Source: Catellatospora methionotrophica (GTDB lineage: Bacteria > Actinomycetota > Actinomycetes > Mycobacteriales > Micromonosporaceae). Taken from it: a stretch of DNA of 64,000 nt. The position numbers were made by a program, and so were the translations under genes. Positions 8,388 through 19,329 of the stretch are shown one piece after another. Under the pieces are notes generated by a model, which was not told the origin of the DNA, did not search any database, and saw only the letters and a list, made by a program, of their open reading frames with translations. How positions within the stretch are numbered: the stretch's first letter is position 1; each line of letters opens with the position of its first letter. The stretch covers positions 62,001 through 126,000 of the forward strand of contig NZ_JAAOTJ010000003.1 of the NCBI RefSeq assembly GCF_011297335.1, read 5' to 3'.

Positions 8388-10744
8388 GCGATACCTCCGG
8401 CGGGGGCGGCGACGGGCACGGTCCGGGTGCGCCGCCGCGAGCGCGCGCGGGCTGCGGCCCGGTCGGTGGCACGCAGCGAGCGCAGGCTCAGCGCGACGCG
8501 CCATCGCCTGGTGCGGCCCAGGCCCGCCATGAGCCCTCGCATGATCTCGTCGGTGTCCGCCCAGAACGCGTGGGCTTCCTGCTCGGTCGGTTCGGCCGAC
8601 CCGTAGACGATCTCGTCGATGCGCGCGGCCAGTTCCCGGAACCCGACACCGCCGAGCAGACCCGAGGCGTCGAGGGCCGCGGCCTGCTCACTCCGGGTCG
8701 CGGCGGTGGCGGCGGTGGCCGCGCGCAGCGCGGTGTTCACCTCGCCCAGGTCGCGTACCCGGTCGAGGAGTTCCTGCCACGCTCCGGCGTAGCGGTTGGC
8801 CGGCAGCCCGTGTAGGCGACGGCGGCGACGGCGACGGGCCTTTACCCCGCGGATCGCGGCGATCAGCCCACCGGCGAGCAGCAGCGGCGGGCCCGCCCAT
8901 GGCGCGACCAGCAGGAGGATTTCCAAGATCCGGCCCAGGATGGTCTCCTCCCGTGGCGCCTGCGGGAAGGGGTCCACCCGGCTGGTGTCGGTCGACGTGG
9001 TCGGCAGCCGCTGCACGTTGGGCGGCGGCACGGCCGCGGCCTCCTTGTTCTCGAAGTTCTCCGGCGGCTGTTTGCTGGGCCGTTTCGACGGGTCCGGCAT
9101 GAACGCCGCCTCGGGGACCGCGGCCCAGGAGCCGTCGGCCTGGTGGAGTTCCACCCACGCGTGCACGTCCTTGCCGCGTACGACACCGGTGACGTCCGGT
9201 CGCGCGCCGAGCACCACCCGCGCCGGTATCCCGAGGTGGTTGGCGGCCAGCGCGAACAGGGACGCGTACTGCTCGTCGTCGCCGGCGGGGGCCTTCTCCT
9301 GCAGGAAGGCCGTCAGCCGGCCGATGCTGTGGCCCGGCAGGTACCGGCTCTCGCCGGGTCCGCCGTCGGTGTAGGCGCCGTTGTCCTTCAGATAGGTCGC
9401 CAGCGCCCGGATCCGCGCCCCGAGTCCGGTGCCGCCCTTCGTCCAGGCGGCGATCTTGCTGGACAGCATGGCCTGGGAACTCTCGGTCAGCGACGGGCTG
9501 GCGAAGGGCTGCAGGTCTTCGGGCAGTGTCTGGTCGGCCACCGTGGTCTGCAGCGTGTACACGTCGCCCTTGCGCAGGCGCACGGTGACGATCCCGGCCG
9601 AGAGGTCGCGGTTGTAGTGCAGGCTCGCCGCGAGTTCGGGGGCCCGCCCGCCGGCGAACTCGACCCGGGACACGGTGCCCGCCTCGGGCAGCCACGCGTT
9701 GACGTCCAGCGACGCGGCGTACGCGGCGGCGATGGACACCTGCACGGTGGTGACCGGCCCGGCCGGTCGTGGGCTGATCCGCGACGACACCAGCCGGAAC
9801 GAGGCCTCCTCGGTGGCGCCCCATACGGTTCCGTCGTAGTCGTCGAGCGTCGCGATGCGCACGCTCGACCCCGGCGGCAGCCCGGTGACCGTGAACAGTT
9901 CCTGGTCCCAAAGCCGGTTGGCATCCTTGGTGTACTTGCGGAACCCGACCAGCGGGCTCGGATAGTCACTGAGCCGGAACGGCGGGACCACGTAGTCGCG
10001 CAGCACGGCGCGTGGGGTTTGCGCCCCGGGCAGCAGTGGCGCGCCGAGCGCCGCGAGGGTCGCCGCAGCGGCGAGCAGGCCGGTCGCGGTCGCGGCGCGA
10101 CCCGCCCGGCGTGAGGTCGTGCGGGCCGCCGGACGCTGCCTGCGCAGCCGCACCGACGTCCAGAGCAGCGTGCCCAGCGCGAAGACGACGCCGTCGAGTA
10201 CCTTGGCCGCGGGTTCGTCGGTCCCGCAGGCCACCACCACGGCGAGCGTGGTCAGCAGCACGAGGGCGGGGGCGCCCGCGCGGGCCAGCGCGGCGAGGCT
10301 GCCCGGTCGGGCCGGGCTGTCGAGCCGCCGGGCCGCGCCGAGGCCGGCCGCGCCGGTGGCCAGGCCCAGCAGGAACGGGATCACCAGCAGCGGGCTGTCC
10401 GCCGCGACCGGCGGGACGGTGGTGAGCAGCTGCTTCCAGCCCAGCACGGCACCTGCGGCGAGCTGCCGGTGGGTGTCTATCGACGTCCACGACGACGCGG
10501 GCAGCACGAGCAGCGGACCGACGGCGAAGTAGGCCAGCAGCGCCGCCGCGGCCAGTGTCACGGCCGGGCCGCGCAGCGCCGTCGTCGCGTACGCCAGCAG
10601 CATCCCGATGAGCAGGGCGATACCTGCGACGAGCAGGTAGGACGATCCGTCGAAGGTGGTGGCGAAGCCGAGCATCGCGAGCATGCCCAGCCCCGCCACG
10701 AAACCGCCGTCGACGAGCGCGCCGGTGACCGTGTGCCGTCTCAT
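8384..10744 (-). CDS. Transglutaminase-like membrane protein (probably inactive)
   Basis: A 786-residue protein: several N-terminal membrane helices (about 10-235), an extracytoplasmic region, a transglutaminase-like domain (about 430-560), another helix (ILLLVAPWAGPPLLLAGGLI) and a cytoplasmic tail. This is the layout of the transglutaminase partner (tgm) of MoxR/DUF58 clusters. The block GDDEQYASLFALAA near residue 487 aligns with the usual G-x-C-x-x-Y/F-A site, so the catalytic Cys is replaced by Asp. The His remains (DVHAWVEL, near 529), and the final Asp motif reads VPEAA. It therefore looks like a scaffold or binding protein. It overlaps both neighbours by ATGA (8384-8387 and 10741-10744). 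Confidence 0.85.
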   Translation of the reverse strand: MRRHTVTGALVDGGFVAGLGMLAMLGFATTFDGSSYLLVAGIALLIGMLLAYATTALRGPAVTLAAAALLAYFAVGPLLVLPASSWTSIDTHRQLAAGAVLGWKQLLTTVPPVAADSPLLVIPFLLGLATGAAGLGAARRLDSPARPGSLAALARAGAPALVLLTTLAVVVACGTDEPAAKVLDGVVFALGTLLWTSVRLRRQRPAARTTSRRAGRAATATGLLAAAATLAALGAPLLPGAQTPRAVLRDYVVPPFRLSDYPSPLVGFRKYTKDANRLWDQELFTVTGLPPGSSVRIATLDDYDGTVWGATEEASFRLVSSRISPRPAGPVTTVQVSIAAAYAASLDVNAWLPEAGTVSRVEFAGGRAPELAASLHYNRDLSAGIVTVRLRKGDVYTLQTTVADQTLPEDLQPFASPSLTESSQAMLSSKIAAWTKGGTGLGARIRALATYLKDNGAYTDGGPGESRYLPGHSIGRLTAFLQEKAPAGDDEQYASLFALAANHLGIPARVVLGARPDVTGVVRGKDVHAWVELHQADGSWAAVPEAAFMPDPSKRPSKQPPENFENKEAAAVPPPNVQRLPTTSTDTSRVDPFPQAPREETILGRILEILLLVAPWAGPPLLLAGGLIAAIRGVKARRRRRRRLHGLPANRYAGAWQELLDRVRDLGEVNTALRAATAATAATRSEQAAALDASGLLGGVGFRELAARIDEIVYGSAEPTEQEAHAFWADTDEIMRGLMAGLGRTRRWRVALSLRSLRATDRAAARARSRRRTRTVPVAAPAGGIA

Positions 10745-11997
10745 GACTTCTCTCCCTTGCGCAGCAGGCTCCGCAGGTCGGACAGCTTGCCCATGGTCAG
10801 CACGGACACCGACGCGCCGGGCGCGACGGCGGGGCTGGCCCCCGGCACGACCCGTACGACCGCGGTGCGCACGTGCCGTGGCACGCGTGACGCGCAGCGG
10901 CGCAGGGTGGCGAAGTCGGGACGCGAGCCGGTGACGACGAAGGCGAAGGTGACGTCCTGTGCTTGGCGTACGCCGTCGCCGATGAGGTCGGCGAAGCGCC
11001 TGCGCCCGAGCCCGGCGCGGGAGCAGGCGTCCAGGACCTGCTGGCTGGTCAGCCGCCGCGCGCCCTGCCGCCTGACCTGCTGGTCGGCGACGAGCACCGC
11101 CACGTCGAGTTCCTCGCGGACCGCCTCCACGGCGACGGACGCCCCGGCCGAGATGGCGAGTTCGAACTCGTCCAGGTCGGCGTAGCCGTCGCGGTCGCCG
11201 TCGACGACCACCAGCAGCTGGGTGCGCCGGGTGTCCTGGAACTGGCGCACCATCAGGTTCCCGCCCGAGCTGAGGGCCTTGGCCGAGGAGCGCCAGTGGA
11301 TGAACCGGCGGTCGTCGCCGGGGGCGTACTCGCGCAGGGCGTGGAAGGCCAGATCGCTCATCGACAGTTCGCTGGTGACCCGGCCTTCGAGGTCGCGGAG
11401 CAGTCCGCTGCCCAGCGGCGGCAGCGCGGTGGTCGCCGGGTGGACGAACAGGTCGGTGGTCTGCGTCCAGCGCACGCGACGTTCGAGCAGGCCCAGCGGG
11501 TCGCCGCGCACCGTGGTGGCGGGGCCGACGGGGATGACCCCGCGCCGGGCGCCGACCACGGGAAAGCTGTCCTGCCAGGTGGCGTTCCCGCCGATGCTGG
11601 GCAGGGCGAACGTCTCCACCGACGCGGCGACGGCGATCTCCAGTTCCACGGGCAGCATGGCCGCGGCGGTGCCGTTGGTGACCCGGACCTCGACGACGGT
11701 CGACTCGCCCACGGTGAAGCGCCGCCGTCGCGGGGCGATGTCGACGGTGGGCTGAGCGCGGTTGAGGACGTACAGCGAGCACGCGGCGAGCACGAGCAGC
11801 CCGGTACCCGCACCCAGGAACAGTTCGGCCCAGCCGACAATCGCGCCCGCCGCCCACGCGGTGAGCGAGGCCAGGAGCACGGCGGCGCCCAGCGGGGTGA
11901 ACAGCGAGACGACCGGCAACCGCGCGATCGTCTCGCGGGTCGCGTCGATCCGGCGGCCCGCGGCGCGTACGCGGTCGCGCACCTGCCATCGTTTCAT
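10741..11997 (-). CDS. DUF58 domain membrane protein
   Basis: A 418-residue protein with two N-terminal membrane helices (about 30-80) and a DUF58 domain carrying the hallmark REYAPGDDRRFIHWRSSAKA, followed by a von Willebrand A-like region (LLVVVDGDRDGYADLDEFEL). DUF58 proteins almost always sit between a MoxR ATPase and a transglutaminase-like membrane protein, as here. MoxR is thought to act on them as a chaperone-like ATPase. The start at 11997 is preceded by GGCAGAAAGGACGTCGACG, and the stop overlaps the next start by ATGA. The domain call is firm, the biochemical role unknown. Confidence 0.9.
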   Translation of the reverse strand: MKRWQVRDRVRAAGRRIDATRETIARLPVVSLFTPLGAAVLLASLTAWAAGAIVGWAELFLGAGTGLLVLAACSLYVLNRAQPTVDIAPRRRRFTVGESTVVEVRVTNGTAAAMLPVELEIAVAASVETFALPSIGGNATWQDSFPVVGARRGVIPVGPATTVRGDPLGLLERRVRWTQTTDLFVHPATTALPPLGSGLLRDLEGRVTSELSMSDLAFHALREYAPGDDRRFIHWRSSAKALSSGGNLMVRQFQDTRRTQLLVVVDGDRDGYADLDEFELAISAGASVAVEAVREELDVAVLVADQQVRRQGARRLTSQQVLDACSRAGLGRRRFADLIGDGVRQAQDVTFAFVVTGSRPDFATLRRCASRVPRHVRTAVVRVVPGASPAVAPGASVSVLTMGKLSDLRSLLRKGEKS

Positions 11998-12031
11998 CGT
12001 CGACGTCCTTTCTGCCTCGTGCCGAGCCGGA

Positions 12032-13000
<969 letters not shown>

Positions 13001-13047
13001 GGTGCCTGCCTCCTTGTGAGGGTCGGGATGGTCGGGTTCGGAGCCGG

Positions 13048-16000
13048 TCACGGCCAGTTGTCACGGCGTCCGGTGACACCACCGCAGGTGGCGGTAGCCC
13101 AGCCGCCGTGCCCTCCGAACCAGTTGCCGGACTGTTTGGTCTGGTTGGGGCCGATACTCATCGTCACGAACCCGTCAGAGCCCAGGCTGCTGTTGAAGGT
13201 GCAGGTCTGGTTGCCGGAGAAGTTCGCCGTAGTGACCGTGATGTAGTAGCAGGTGCCGGAACACGTGCCGGTTCCCGCGCAGGCTGTCCCGGTGCTGGGC
13301 CCGCAGGCGGCACCGACCGAGACACCGACCGTCGGCGGGGGCGGCGGGGTGGTGGCGCTGGCCGACTGGGTCAGGGTCGGGCGGCCGGAGTCGGAGACGG
13401 TCACCGTGATGTTGTCGGTGGTGCTGTAGCCGACGTCGTCGCTGTAACTCCAGCTGCCCGCGCCGACCCCGGTGGTGAAGGTGGTGTCGCGGACCCTGGA
13501 CTGCACCCGTACCGTGGCGGGTTTGCCGTTGGGGTTGACCGCGACCGTGAAGTTCACGACCGTGCCGTTGACCGACGTGTTGATGGTCAGGCTGTTCATG
13601 TTCCCGTAGGTCGTCACGTTGCGGCCGACCGCCGTGTTGCACGGGGTCCCCGCTCCCGCGCCGCCGCTGCTGCCGTTGCAGACCTGCAGGCTGACAGTGG
13701 TGTTCTGGCCGTTGTTCAGACCGCCGACGGTGCGCACCACGCCGGACTGGCCGCCGACGGGATAGCTCCAGGAGCCGCAGTTGCCGCCGCTCCAGGTGCA
13801 CGTCACGGTCGAGCTGGCGCCGTGCGAGGCCGGCACGTCGAACGACAGCTGCGCCTGCCCGTCGGTGCCGGTCGCCGCGATGGTGTAGTCGGTGATCGGG
13901 TCGGGGGTCGCGGTCGCCTCCATGCTCGCCCCGGCGCTGGGCGGGGAGGTGTGGCCGGGCCCGCCGGCGGCGGCCGCGTTGGCGGCCACCACCGTGTAGG
14001 TGTAGATCGTGCCGTCGTTGGGGATGCCGTCGTCCGGGCACGAGGTCGTGGTCACGTCGGCGCACACCGTCACGGTTCCCGAGCCCCGGCGCACCAGGGT
14101 GTAGGTGGTGGGGCCGGGGCCGTTCGGGCCGACCGCGTTCCATGACACGGTCACCGCGCGGGTGGTGCGGTCGGCTGAGGTCAGCGAGGCGAAGTCCGGT
14201 GCCGAGGGGGCGGCGGGCGCACCGGCCGACTGGCCTCTGACCTGGGTGCCCGGTCCTGGGCCCTTGTCGTTGACCGCGATGACGGTGAACGTGTACTGCA
14301 GGTCGTTGTCCAGGCCGGGCGGGTTGAAGGTGGTGCCGGTCGCCGATCCGCGTCCGCCGCCGCTCCAGGTGATGTCGTACCTCTTGACCCGCGAGCCGTC
14401 GGTGGTCGCCGGCTGCCAGGTCAGCGTGAGCGTGTGGTCCTGCGGGTTCGACGCGCTCAGCCCGGTCACCGCGCCGGGTGCGGCGTCGGGCCGGATCTCG
14501 GCCGAACGTGCGCTGGGCTTGGACCAGCCGACGACGTTGTGCGCCTTGACCGTGAACGCGTAGCCGACGTTGTTGGCCAGCCCGGTGATCAGGCACGGCG
14601 AGGCCGCGCACTGCTGGGTGCCGCCGCTCCAGGCGACCTCGTAGTAGTCGATCGGCGCCCCGTTGTTGGCGGGCTTGTCCCAGCTCAGCTGGACTGAGTG
14701 GCTGAGCACCTCCGCGCCTGAGGACGGCGTCCCGGGCGCGTCGGGCACGCCGAGCACGTGCGCGACGACCTGGCCGGTGACGTGCCGGTCGCCGCGGCCG
14801 GTGTCGGCGACGTCGGTGACGGTCACCGCGAAGACCATGTCGCCGTGCGACTCGGCGGCCGGGGTGATCACGACCTTCGCGCCGTCGAACGACGCCTTGG
14901 CCGCCATGCCCTTGGTCTGCTCCACGGCGACGACCGACACCGCCGGTTGCCGCAGCACCGAGCGCACGTAGCCGGTCACCTCGACGGTGGCGGTGTCTCC
15001 GGCCTTGACGGCGGGGATCTCGGCCGGGCTGAACGACGCCGGGGCTGCCGGGATCACCTTGACGTGCAGCGTCGCGGGAACCGCCTCGGTGCCGTCCACG
15101 CCGACGGTGATGCTGCCCGTGGTGCCCGGCACGGTGCCGGTGTCGGCGGAGAGGGTGATCGCGCGGCCGCCGCTGTCGCCGAGTTCGATCCCGTCGGCCC
15201 GCTGGTTCCACGACGCGGTGTATCGCAGCTCGGGCAGCCGGTTGGGATCGGCGGTCCAGGTGTGGCAGACGGTGGTCACGTCGATGGTCACGACCGGTCC
15301 GCCCTCGATGACCTCGATCGGTTCCAGCGGGCAGTGCAGCACCGGGGTGTCCGGGCCGACCTGGACCGGGATAGACACGACCGCGGTGCGTGCCTGCGGA
15401 TCGGACAGCGTCTGCCCGTCGGTGACCTCGAACGACAGCGCCGCCGGTCCGATGTAGTCACCGGCGGAGGTCAGCTGGAGGCCGGTCTGCCCGTCGTTGG
15501 CGGCGACCAGGCCCTTGGGCGGGGACGCCCAGATGCGGTCGGTGGTGGTCAGCCGCACCGGTTTACCGGACGGCGACACCACGTACTCACTGATGTCGAT
15601 CTTGGCGCTGGTGTTCTTGCCGATGGTGATGCTGGCGCCGGGCTTGGCGTACGGCAGGCCCGAGCCCGGCGTCGAGACGTGGATCAGGCCGACCGCGGTG
15701 GCGCCGTCGGCGTCGCGCACCTCGTAGCCGACAGTGCGCGGCACGCCGGTGACCTGCAGTTTCACCCGGCCCCCGAGGAAGGTCGCGTTCGGTTCGAAGA
15801 CCCGGGTGACGACCAGGTCGGCGAGATCGCCGTCGATGTCGGCGCAGCGGCCGAGCACGTCCACTTCGACCTCGGTCGCGCCGGGTGCGGGATCGGCGTA
15901 CGCGTCGTACGCGATCGGCGGGTTGTTGTAGTCGTCCTGGCTGCGGACCGTGACCGTGGCGACCGAGGGCTCGCCGATGCCGTCGGTGATCGCGTAGACG

Positions 16001-19000
16001 ACGACCACCGCCTTGCCGGGCTCGTCGGGCGCGGTCACCTCGATCGGGCCGCGCGGGCCGGACAGTTTCGCCCCCGGCGGCAGCTGCGGGTTACGGTCGG
16101 CCAGCGGCAGGATCGTGAGCGCGTCGCCTGGCGCGTGCAGGTCGTTGGCGAGCACGTCGAGCTGCAGCTGCGCGCCGGGCGCGGCGGTGACCAGGTCGTC
16201 GACGGCGACGGGCGGCTGCGGTGAACCCGGCGGGGTGATGCCGACGCGGATACCCGCCCGCCCGACCGCGCCGAAGCGGTCCGTCACGAGGTAGCTGAAC
16301 GAATCGGTGCCGGCGCTGGTCGGAAACGCCTGGTACGCGATCGAGGTGGCGTTCGCGGCGATGATGCGGCCCTGCGTCGGCGCGGTCGCGATGCCGGACA
16401 CGGCCACCGGGTCGCCGTCGATGTCGACGCCCGTCGTCGGGATCGTGATGGTGACGGTCTGGCCGGCGACGGCCCTGGCCTCCACCGGGACCGGGGCCGG
16501 CGGGCGGTTGGCGAACTTGTCGCCGGGCGGCGGCGTGACCGTGATCTTCAGGTGGCCGACGGCCGTGTCACCTGCGGCGTTCTGTACGACGTAGTCGACG
16601 GTCACCGGCTGCGCGATGGTCACCGCGGGCGCGGTGTAGCGGACCAGGTTGCCGGTCACGTAGGCCGCTCCGGGGTCCTGCGCGCCGGGCGCCCTGGCCA
16701 CGAGCTGACCGGGTGCCGGGGCGTCGAGCACGTTGGCGGCAAGCATCATCGGCGCGCCGCCGGCGTTGGTGTCGTTGTCGAGCACGGCGACGGTGACCGT
16801 GTCACCGGAGCGCACGGTGGCGACGTCGTCGGCGGGCACCGGCGTCGTGTCGGCCGCGTCCGGCAGCAGGGTGACGCTGACCTCACCGGTGACGGGGGCC
16901 GTCAGCCCGTTGTCGACGGTGTAGCGGACGACCTGGCGGGTGCTGGTGCGGGCCGCCTCCAGGGCGCTGATCCGCAGCCACTGCCCCTCGATGACGGTGA
17001 CCTGCAGTTTCGGGCCCTTCGGCGCGGGTGCGGCGTGCAGCACCGCCAGTACGCCACCGGCCTGGTCGAAGTCGTTGGCCAGCACGTCCACGGTGGCCGG
17101 GAGCTGCCCGTGCAGGACCGAGGTGTCCGGCATCGCGACCGGTGCGGCGGGTGACTTCGGCACCGGCAGGACGTCGACCCGGATCATGCCGTTGTCGCTG
17201 AACGGCGCGTTGCCGAACGCCGCACGGTAGGTCAGCTGGTACGGGCCCGGCTTGGTGGCGGTGACCACGACGGTGCCGGTCGCCAGGTTCGTGACCACGA
17301 TCGCGTCGGCCTGGCCACCGACGTCTCCAGCCAGGGCCAGTTTCGCGGCGGGAGCGCTCGGGTCCGCGCCGGGCACGTCGTTCTCCAGCGGGCGGATGAC
17401 GATCGGCTGGCCGACCTGCCCGCGCGCCACATCGGGCAGGGCGGTCGGGGCGACCGTGGTGGTGGCGGTCGGGGCGAGCACGGTCACGTCGATGTTCGCG
17501 GGCGTCGGCGTGCCCATGCCGTCGGATACGCCGTAGCTGACGCGGTACGTGCCACCGGCCGGCGGGGCGAGGTAGTCGAGGAATCCGTTGGTGCGGGTGG
17601 TCACCGAGCCGCGGGTGGCCTTGGCGTCGGTGAGGACCATGGGGTCGCCGTCGAAGTCGCGCCAGTCCGCCAGCAGCGGCATGGCCAGGCGCCCGCCCGA
17701 GGGCACCGACCAGCGGGGGGCCACGAACTGGGGGCGCAGTTTCGGTGTCTCGTTCTCGTCGGCCGTGCGCACCTTCACCGTGACCGCGGCCTGCTTGGAA
17801 TTGCGGCCGTCGTCGACGGTGTAGGTGAAGTGCACCGGCCCGCCGGGTTCGGTGACGGTGATGGCGACGGTCTGGCCGTCGGGTGAGATCGAGACCTTCG
17901 CCGTGGCGACGTCGGTGGCGCTGACCGCCGAGATCGACAGGATGCTGCCGGCCGGGTCGGAGTCGTTGTCGAGTACGTGCAGCAGCGTGGTCCGGCCGGG
18001 GCGCGCGCCGAGCACGTCGTCGACCGCCTTGGGCGGCTGGTCGCGCAGGACCTGCCGGTCGGGGTCGGTGCGCTTCTCCTTCGACGGGTCCGCGACCGGA
18101 GGCGGCTTGACCAGCGCCCAGTTGTCCATCCGCTGCTGGTCGATCAGATCCCAGGTCGCGCCGTTGCGCAGGTCGTTGAGCACGACGACGCCCCGGTTGG
18201 CCCGGAACACCGGCCGCTGCAGGACCTGCGCGTGCTCCAGGTCGCCTTTCTTGACCTCGCCGCCGTCGCAGCCACGGGCGTAGCCTCCGCTCGTGCCGGC
18301 CCAGGCGGCGTGGACGCAGCCGCCCATCCGCACCGGTGCGGTCGGGGTGCCCGTCATGGCGTCGAAAAGGGTGGACATCCGGCCGCCGTCGAGTGCCACC
18401 GAGACCAGCCCGGCCGAGGTCGCGATGAGCACACTGGCCGCGCCGGGCAGCGGCTGGCTCGGCCGCTGCAGCACCGGCCGGGTGGCCTCGGCGGAGGTCC
18501 CGACGCCCGCGAGGGTCACCGGGGCGGCGCCGGGCACCGCGACGCGGCCGCTCGCCGGGTCGAACACGACCATCCGGTCGCCGACCGCGGTGACGGCGAC
18601 CTCGGTCGGCGACCAGCCGAGCTCGCCTGCCTCGGCCGCGCCGAAACCCGAGCCCGCCGGGTGGACGACGGTGGTGTGGCCGGTGACGGAGGCGAGGTGG
18701 ATGGTCCCGTCGACGCCGACCGCCAGTGCCGACCGGATGGTGCCTGCCTCACCGGGCGTTCCCACGTCGGCCGTCGCCAGCGGGGGCTGCTCGAAGTCCA
18801 GCCCCCGGAATCCGGTCAGGCTCCTGGCCTGGTCCACGCGGGTGGCCCAGACCTTGCCGGTGGCGGGGTCGAGCACGGCGAGCGTGCCGCCCAGCAGCTG
18901 CGCCTGGTAGCCGGCGGGGACGGGCAGGCCCTGCGAGCCGACGGTGACGCCGCGCGCGACGTCGACCGGGAAGACCTTGCCTTCGGTGCGGTCCCAGGCC

Positions 19001-19329
19001 ACCACGGCCGAGCCGTCCTGCAGCACGTCCAGCGCGTAGGTCGGGTGGGCCCCGCCGGGTGGGTAGAACACCGCGTCGAGCGAGGCCGCGGGGCGGTTGA
19101 GGCGGCCGAACAGGCCGTCCTTGTCACTGGTCACCCAGATGCCGCCGTCGTTGAGTTCGACGTGGCGCACCGGGAAGCCTTCGGCGTGGATGGCCGACAG
19201 CACCAGTGCGGCGAGCCCGGCCACGAGCACGACGGTGGACACCAGCGACGGCCAGCGGCCACGGGTGCGGAGCCGGGGCGTGCGGCCACGGCGTAGGGCG
19301 TGGGGGTCTGCTCGGTGGGACCGGGCCAT
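13048..19329 (-). CDS. Giant surface protein with cadherin-like and fibronectin III repeats
   Basis: A 2093-residue protein. A single N-terminal helix (about 28-50) after a basic stretch anchors or exports it. Residues about 55-410 look like a beta-propeller (repeats such as GGIWVTSDKDGLFG and DGTIHLASVTGHTTV). Then come many Ig/cadherin-like repeats, recognisable by VLDNDSDPAG, VLANDFDQAG, VLDNDTNAGG and VLANDLHAPGD, and about three fibronectin type III domains towards the C-terminus (SHSVQLSWDKPANNGAP, HTLTLTWQPATTDG). The last 90 residues hold about seven cysteines. It corresponds to the FN3 protein of the PFNA cluster of bifidobacteria, which is surface-exposed. The ATG at 19329 overlaps the upstream stop by ATGA, so it is preferred over the ATG at 19356. 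Confidence 0.88.
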   Translation of the reverse strand: MARSHRADPHALRRGRTPRLRTRGRWPSLVSTVVLVAGLAALVLSAIHAEGFPVRHVELNDGGIWVTSDKDGLFGRLNRPAASLDAVFYPPGGAHPTYALDVLQDGSAVVAWDRTEGKVFPVDVARGVTVGSQGLPVPAGYQAQLLGGTLAVLDPATGKVWATRVDQARSLTGFRGLDFEQPPLATADVGTPGEAGTIRSALAVGVDGTIHLASVTGHTTVVHPAGSGFGAAEAGELGWSPTEVAVTAVGDRMVVFDPASGRVAVPGAAPVTLAGVGTSAEATRPVLQRPSQPLPGAASVLIATSAGLVSVALDGGRMSTLFDAMTGTPTAPVRMGGCVHAAWAGTSGGYARGCDGGEVKKGDLEHAQVLQRPVFRANRGVVVLNDLRNGATWDLIDQQRMDNWALVKPPPVADPSKEKRTDPDRQVLRDQPPKAVDDVLGARPGRTTLLHVLDNDSDPAGSILSISAVSATDVATAKVSISPDGQTVAITVTEPGGPVHFTYTVDDGRNSKQAAVTVKVRTADENETPKLRPQFVAPRWSVPSGGRLAMPLLADWRDFDGDPMVLTDAKATRGSVTTRTNGFLDYLAPPAGGTYRVSYGVSDGMGTPTPANIDVTVLAPTATTTVAPTALPDVARGQVGQPIVIRPLENDVPGADPSAPAAKLALAGDVGGQADAIVVTNLATGTVVVTATKPGPYQLTYRAAFGNAPFSDNGMIRVDVLPVPKSPAAPVAMPDTSVLHGQLPATVDVLANDFDQAGGVLAVLHAAPAPKGPKLQVTVIEGQWLRISALEAARTSTRQVVRYTVDNGLTAPVTGEVSVTLLPDAADTTPVPADDVATVRSGDTVTVAVLDNDTNAGGAPMMLAANVLDAPAPGQLVARAPGAQDPGAAYVTGNLVRYTAPAVTIAQPVTVDYVVQNAAGDTAVGHLKITVTPPPGDKFANRPPAPVPVEARAVAGQTVTITIPTTGVDIDGDPVAVSGIATAPTQGRIIAANATSIAYQAFPTSAGTDSFSYLVTDRFGAVGRAGIRVGITPPGSPQPPVAVDDLVTAAPGAQLQLDVLANDLHAPGDALTILPLADRNPQLPPGAKLSGPRGPIEVTAPDEPGKAVVVVYAITDGIGEPSVATVTVRSQDDYNNPPIAYDAYADPAPGATEVEVDVLGRCADIDGDLADLVVTRVFEPNATFLGGRVKLQVTGVPRTVGYEVRDADGATAVGLIHVSTPGSGLPYAKPGASITIGKNTSAKIDISEYVVSPSGKPVRLTTTDRIWASPPKGLVAANDGQTGLQLTSAGDYIGPAALSFEVTDGQTLSDPQARTAVVSIPVQVGPDTPVLHCPLEPIEVIEGGPVVTIDVTTVCHTWTADPNRLPELRYTASWNQRADGIELGDSGGRAITLSADTGTVPGTTGSITVGVDGTEAVPATLHVKVIPAAPASFSPAEIPAVKAGDTATVEVTGYVRSVLRQPAVSVVAVEQTKGMAAKASFDGAKVVITPAAESHGDMVFAVTVTDVADTGRGDRHVTGQVVAHVLGVPDAPGTPSSGAEVLSHSVQLSWDKPANNGAPIDYYEVAWSGGTQQCAASPCLITGLANNVGYAFTVKAHNVVGWSKPSARSAEIRPDAAPGAVTGLSASNPQDHTLTLTWQPATTDGSRVKRYDITWSGGGRGSATGTTFNPPGLDNDLQYTFTVIAVNDKGPGPGTQVRGQSAGAPAAPSAPDFASLTSADRTTRAVTVSWNAVGPNGPGPTTYTLVRRGSGTVTVCADVTTTSCPDDGIPNDGTIYTYTVVAANAAAAGGPGHTSPPSAGASMEATATPDPITDYTIAATGTDGQAQLSFDVPASHGASSTVTCTWSGGNCGSWSYPVGGQSGVVRTVGGLNNGQNTTVSLQVCNGSSGGAGAGTPCNTAVGRNVTTYGNMNSLTINTSVNGTVVNFTVAVNPNGKPATVRVQSRVRDTTFTTGVGAGSWSYSDDVGYSTTDNITVTVSDSGRPTLTQSASATTPPPPPTVGVSVGAACGPSTGTACAGTGTCSGTCYYITVTTANFSGNQTCTFNSSLGSDGFVTMSIGPNQTKQSGNWFGGHGGWATATCGGVTGRRDNWP

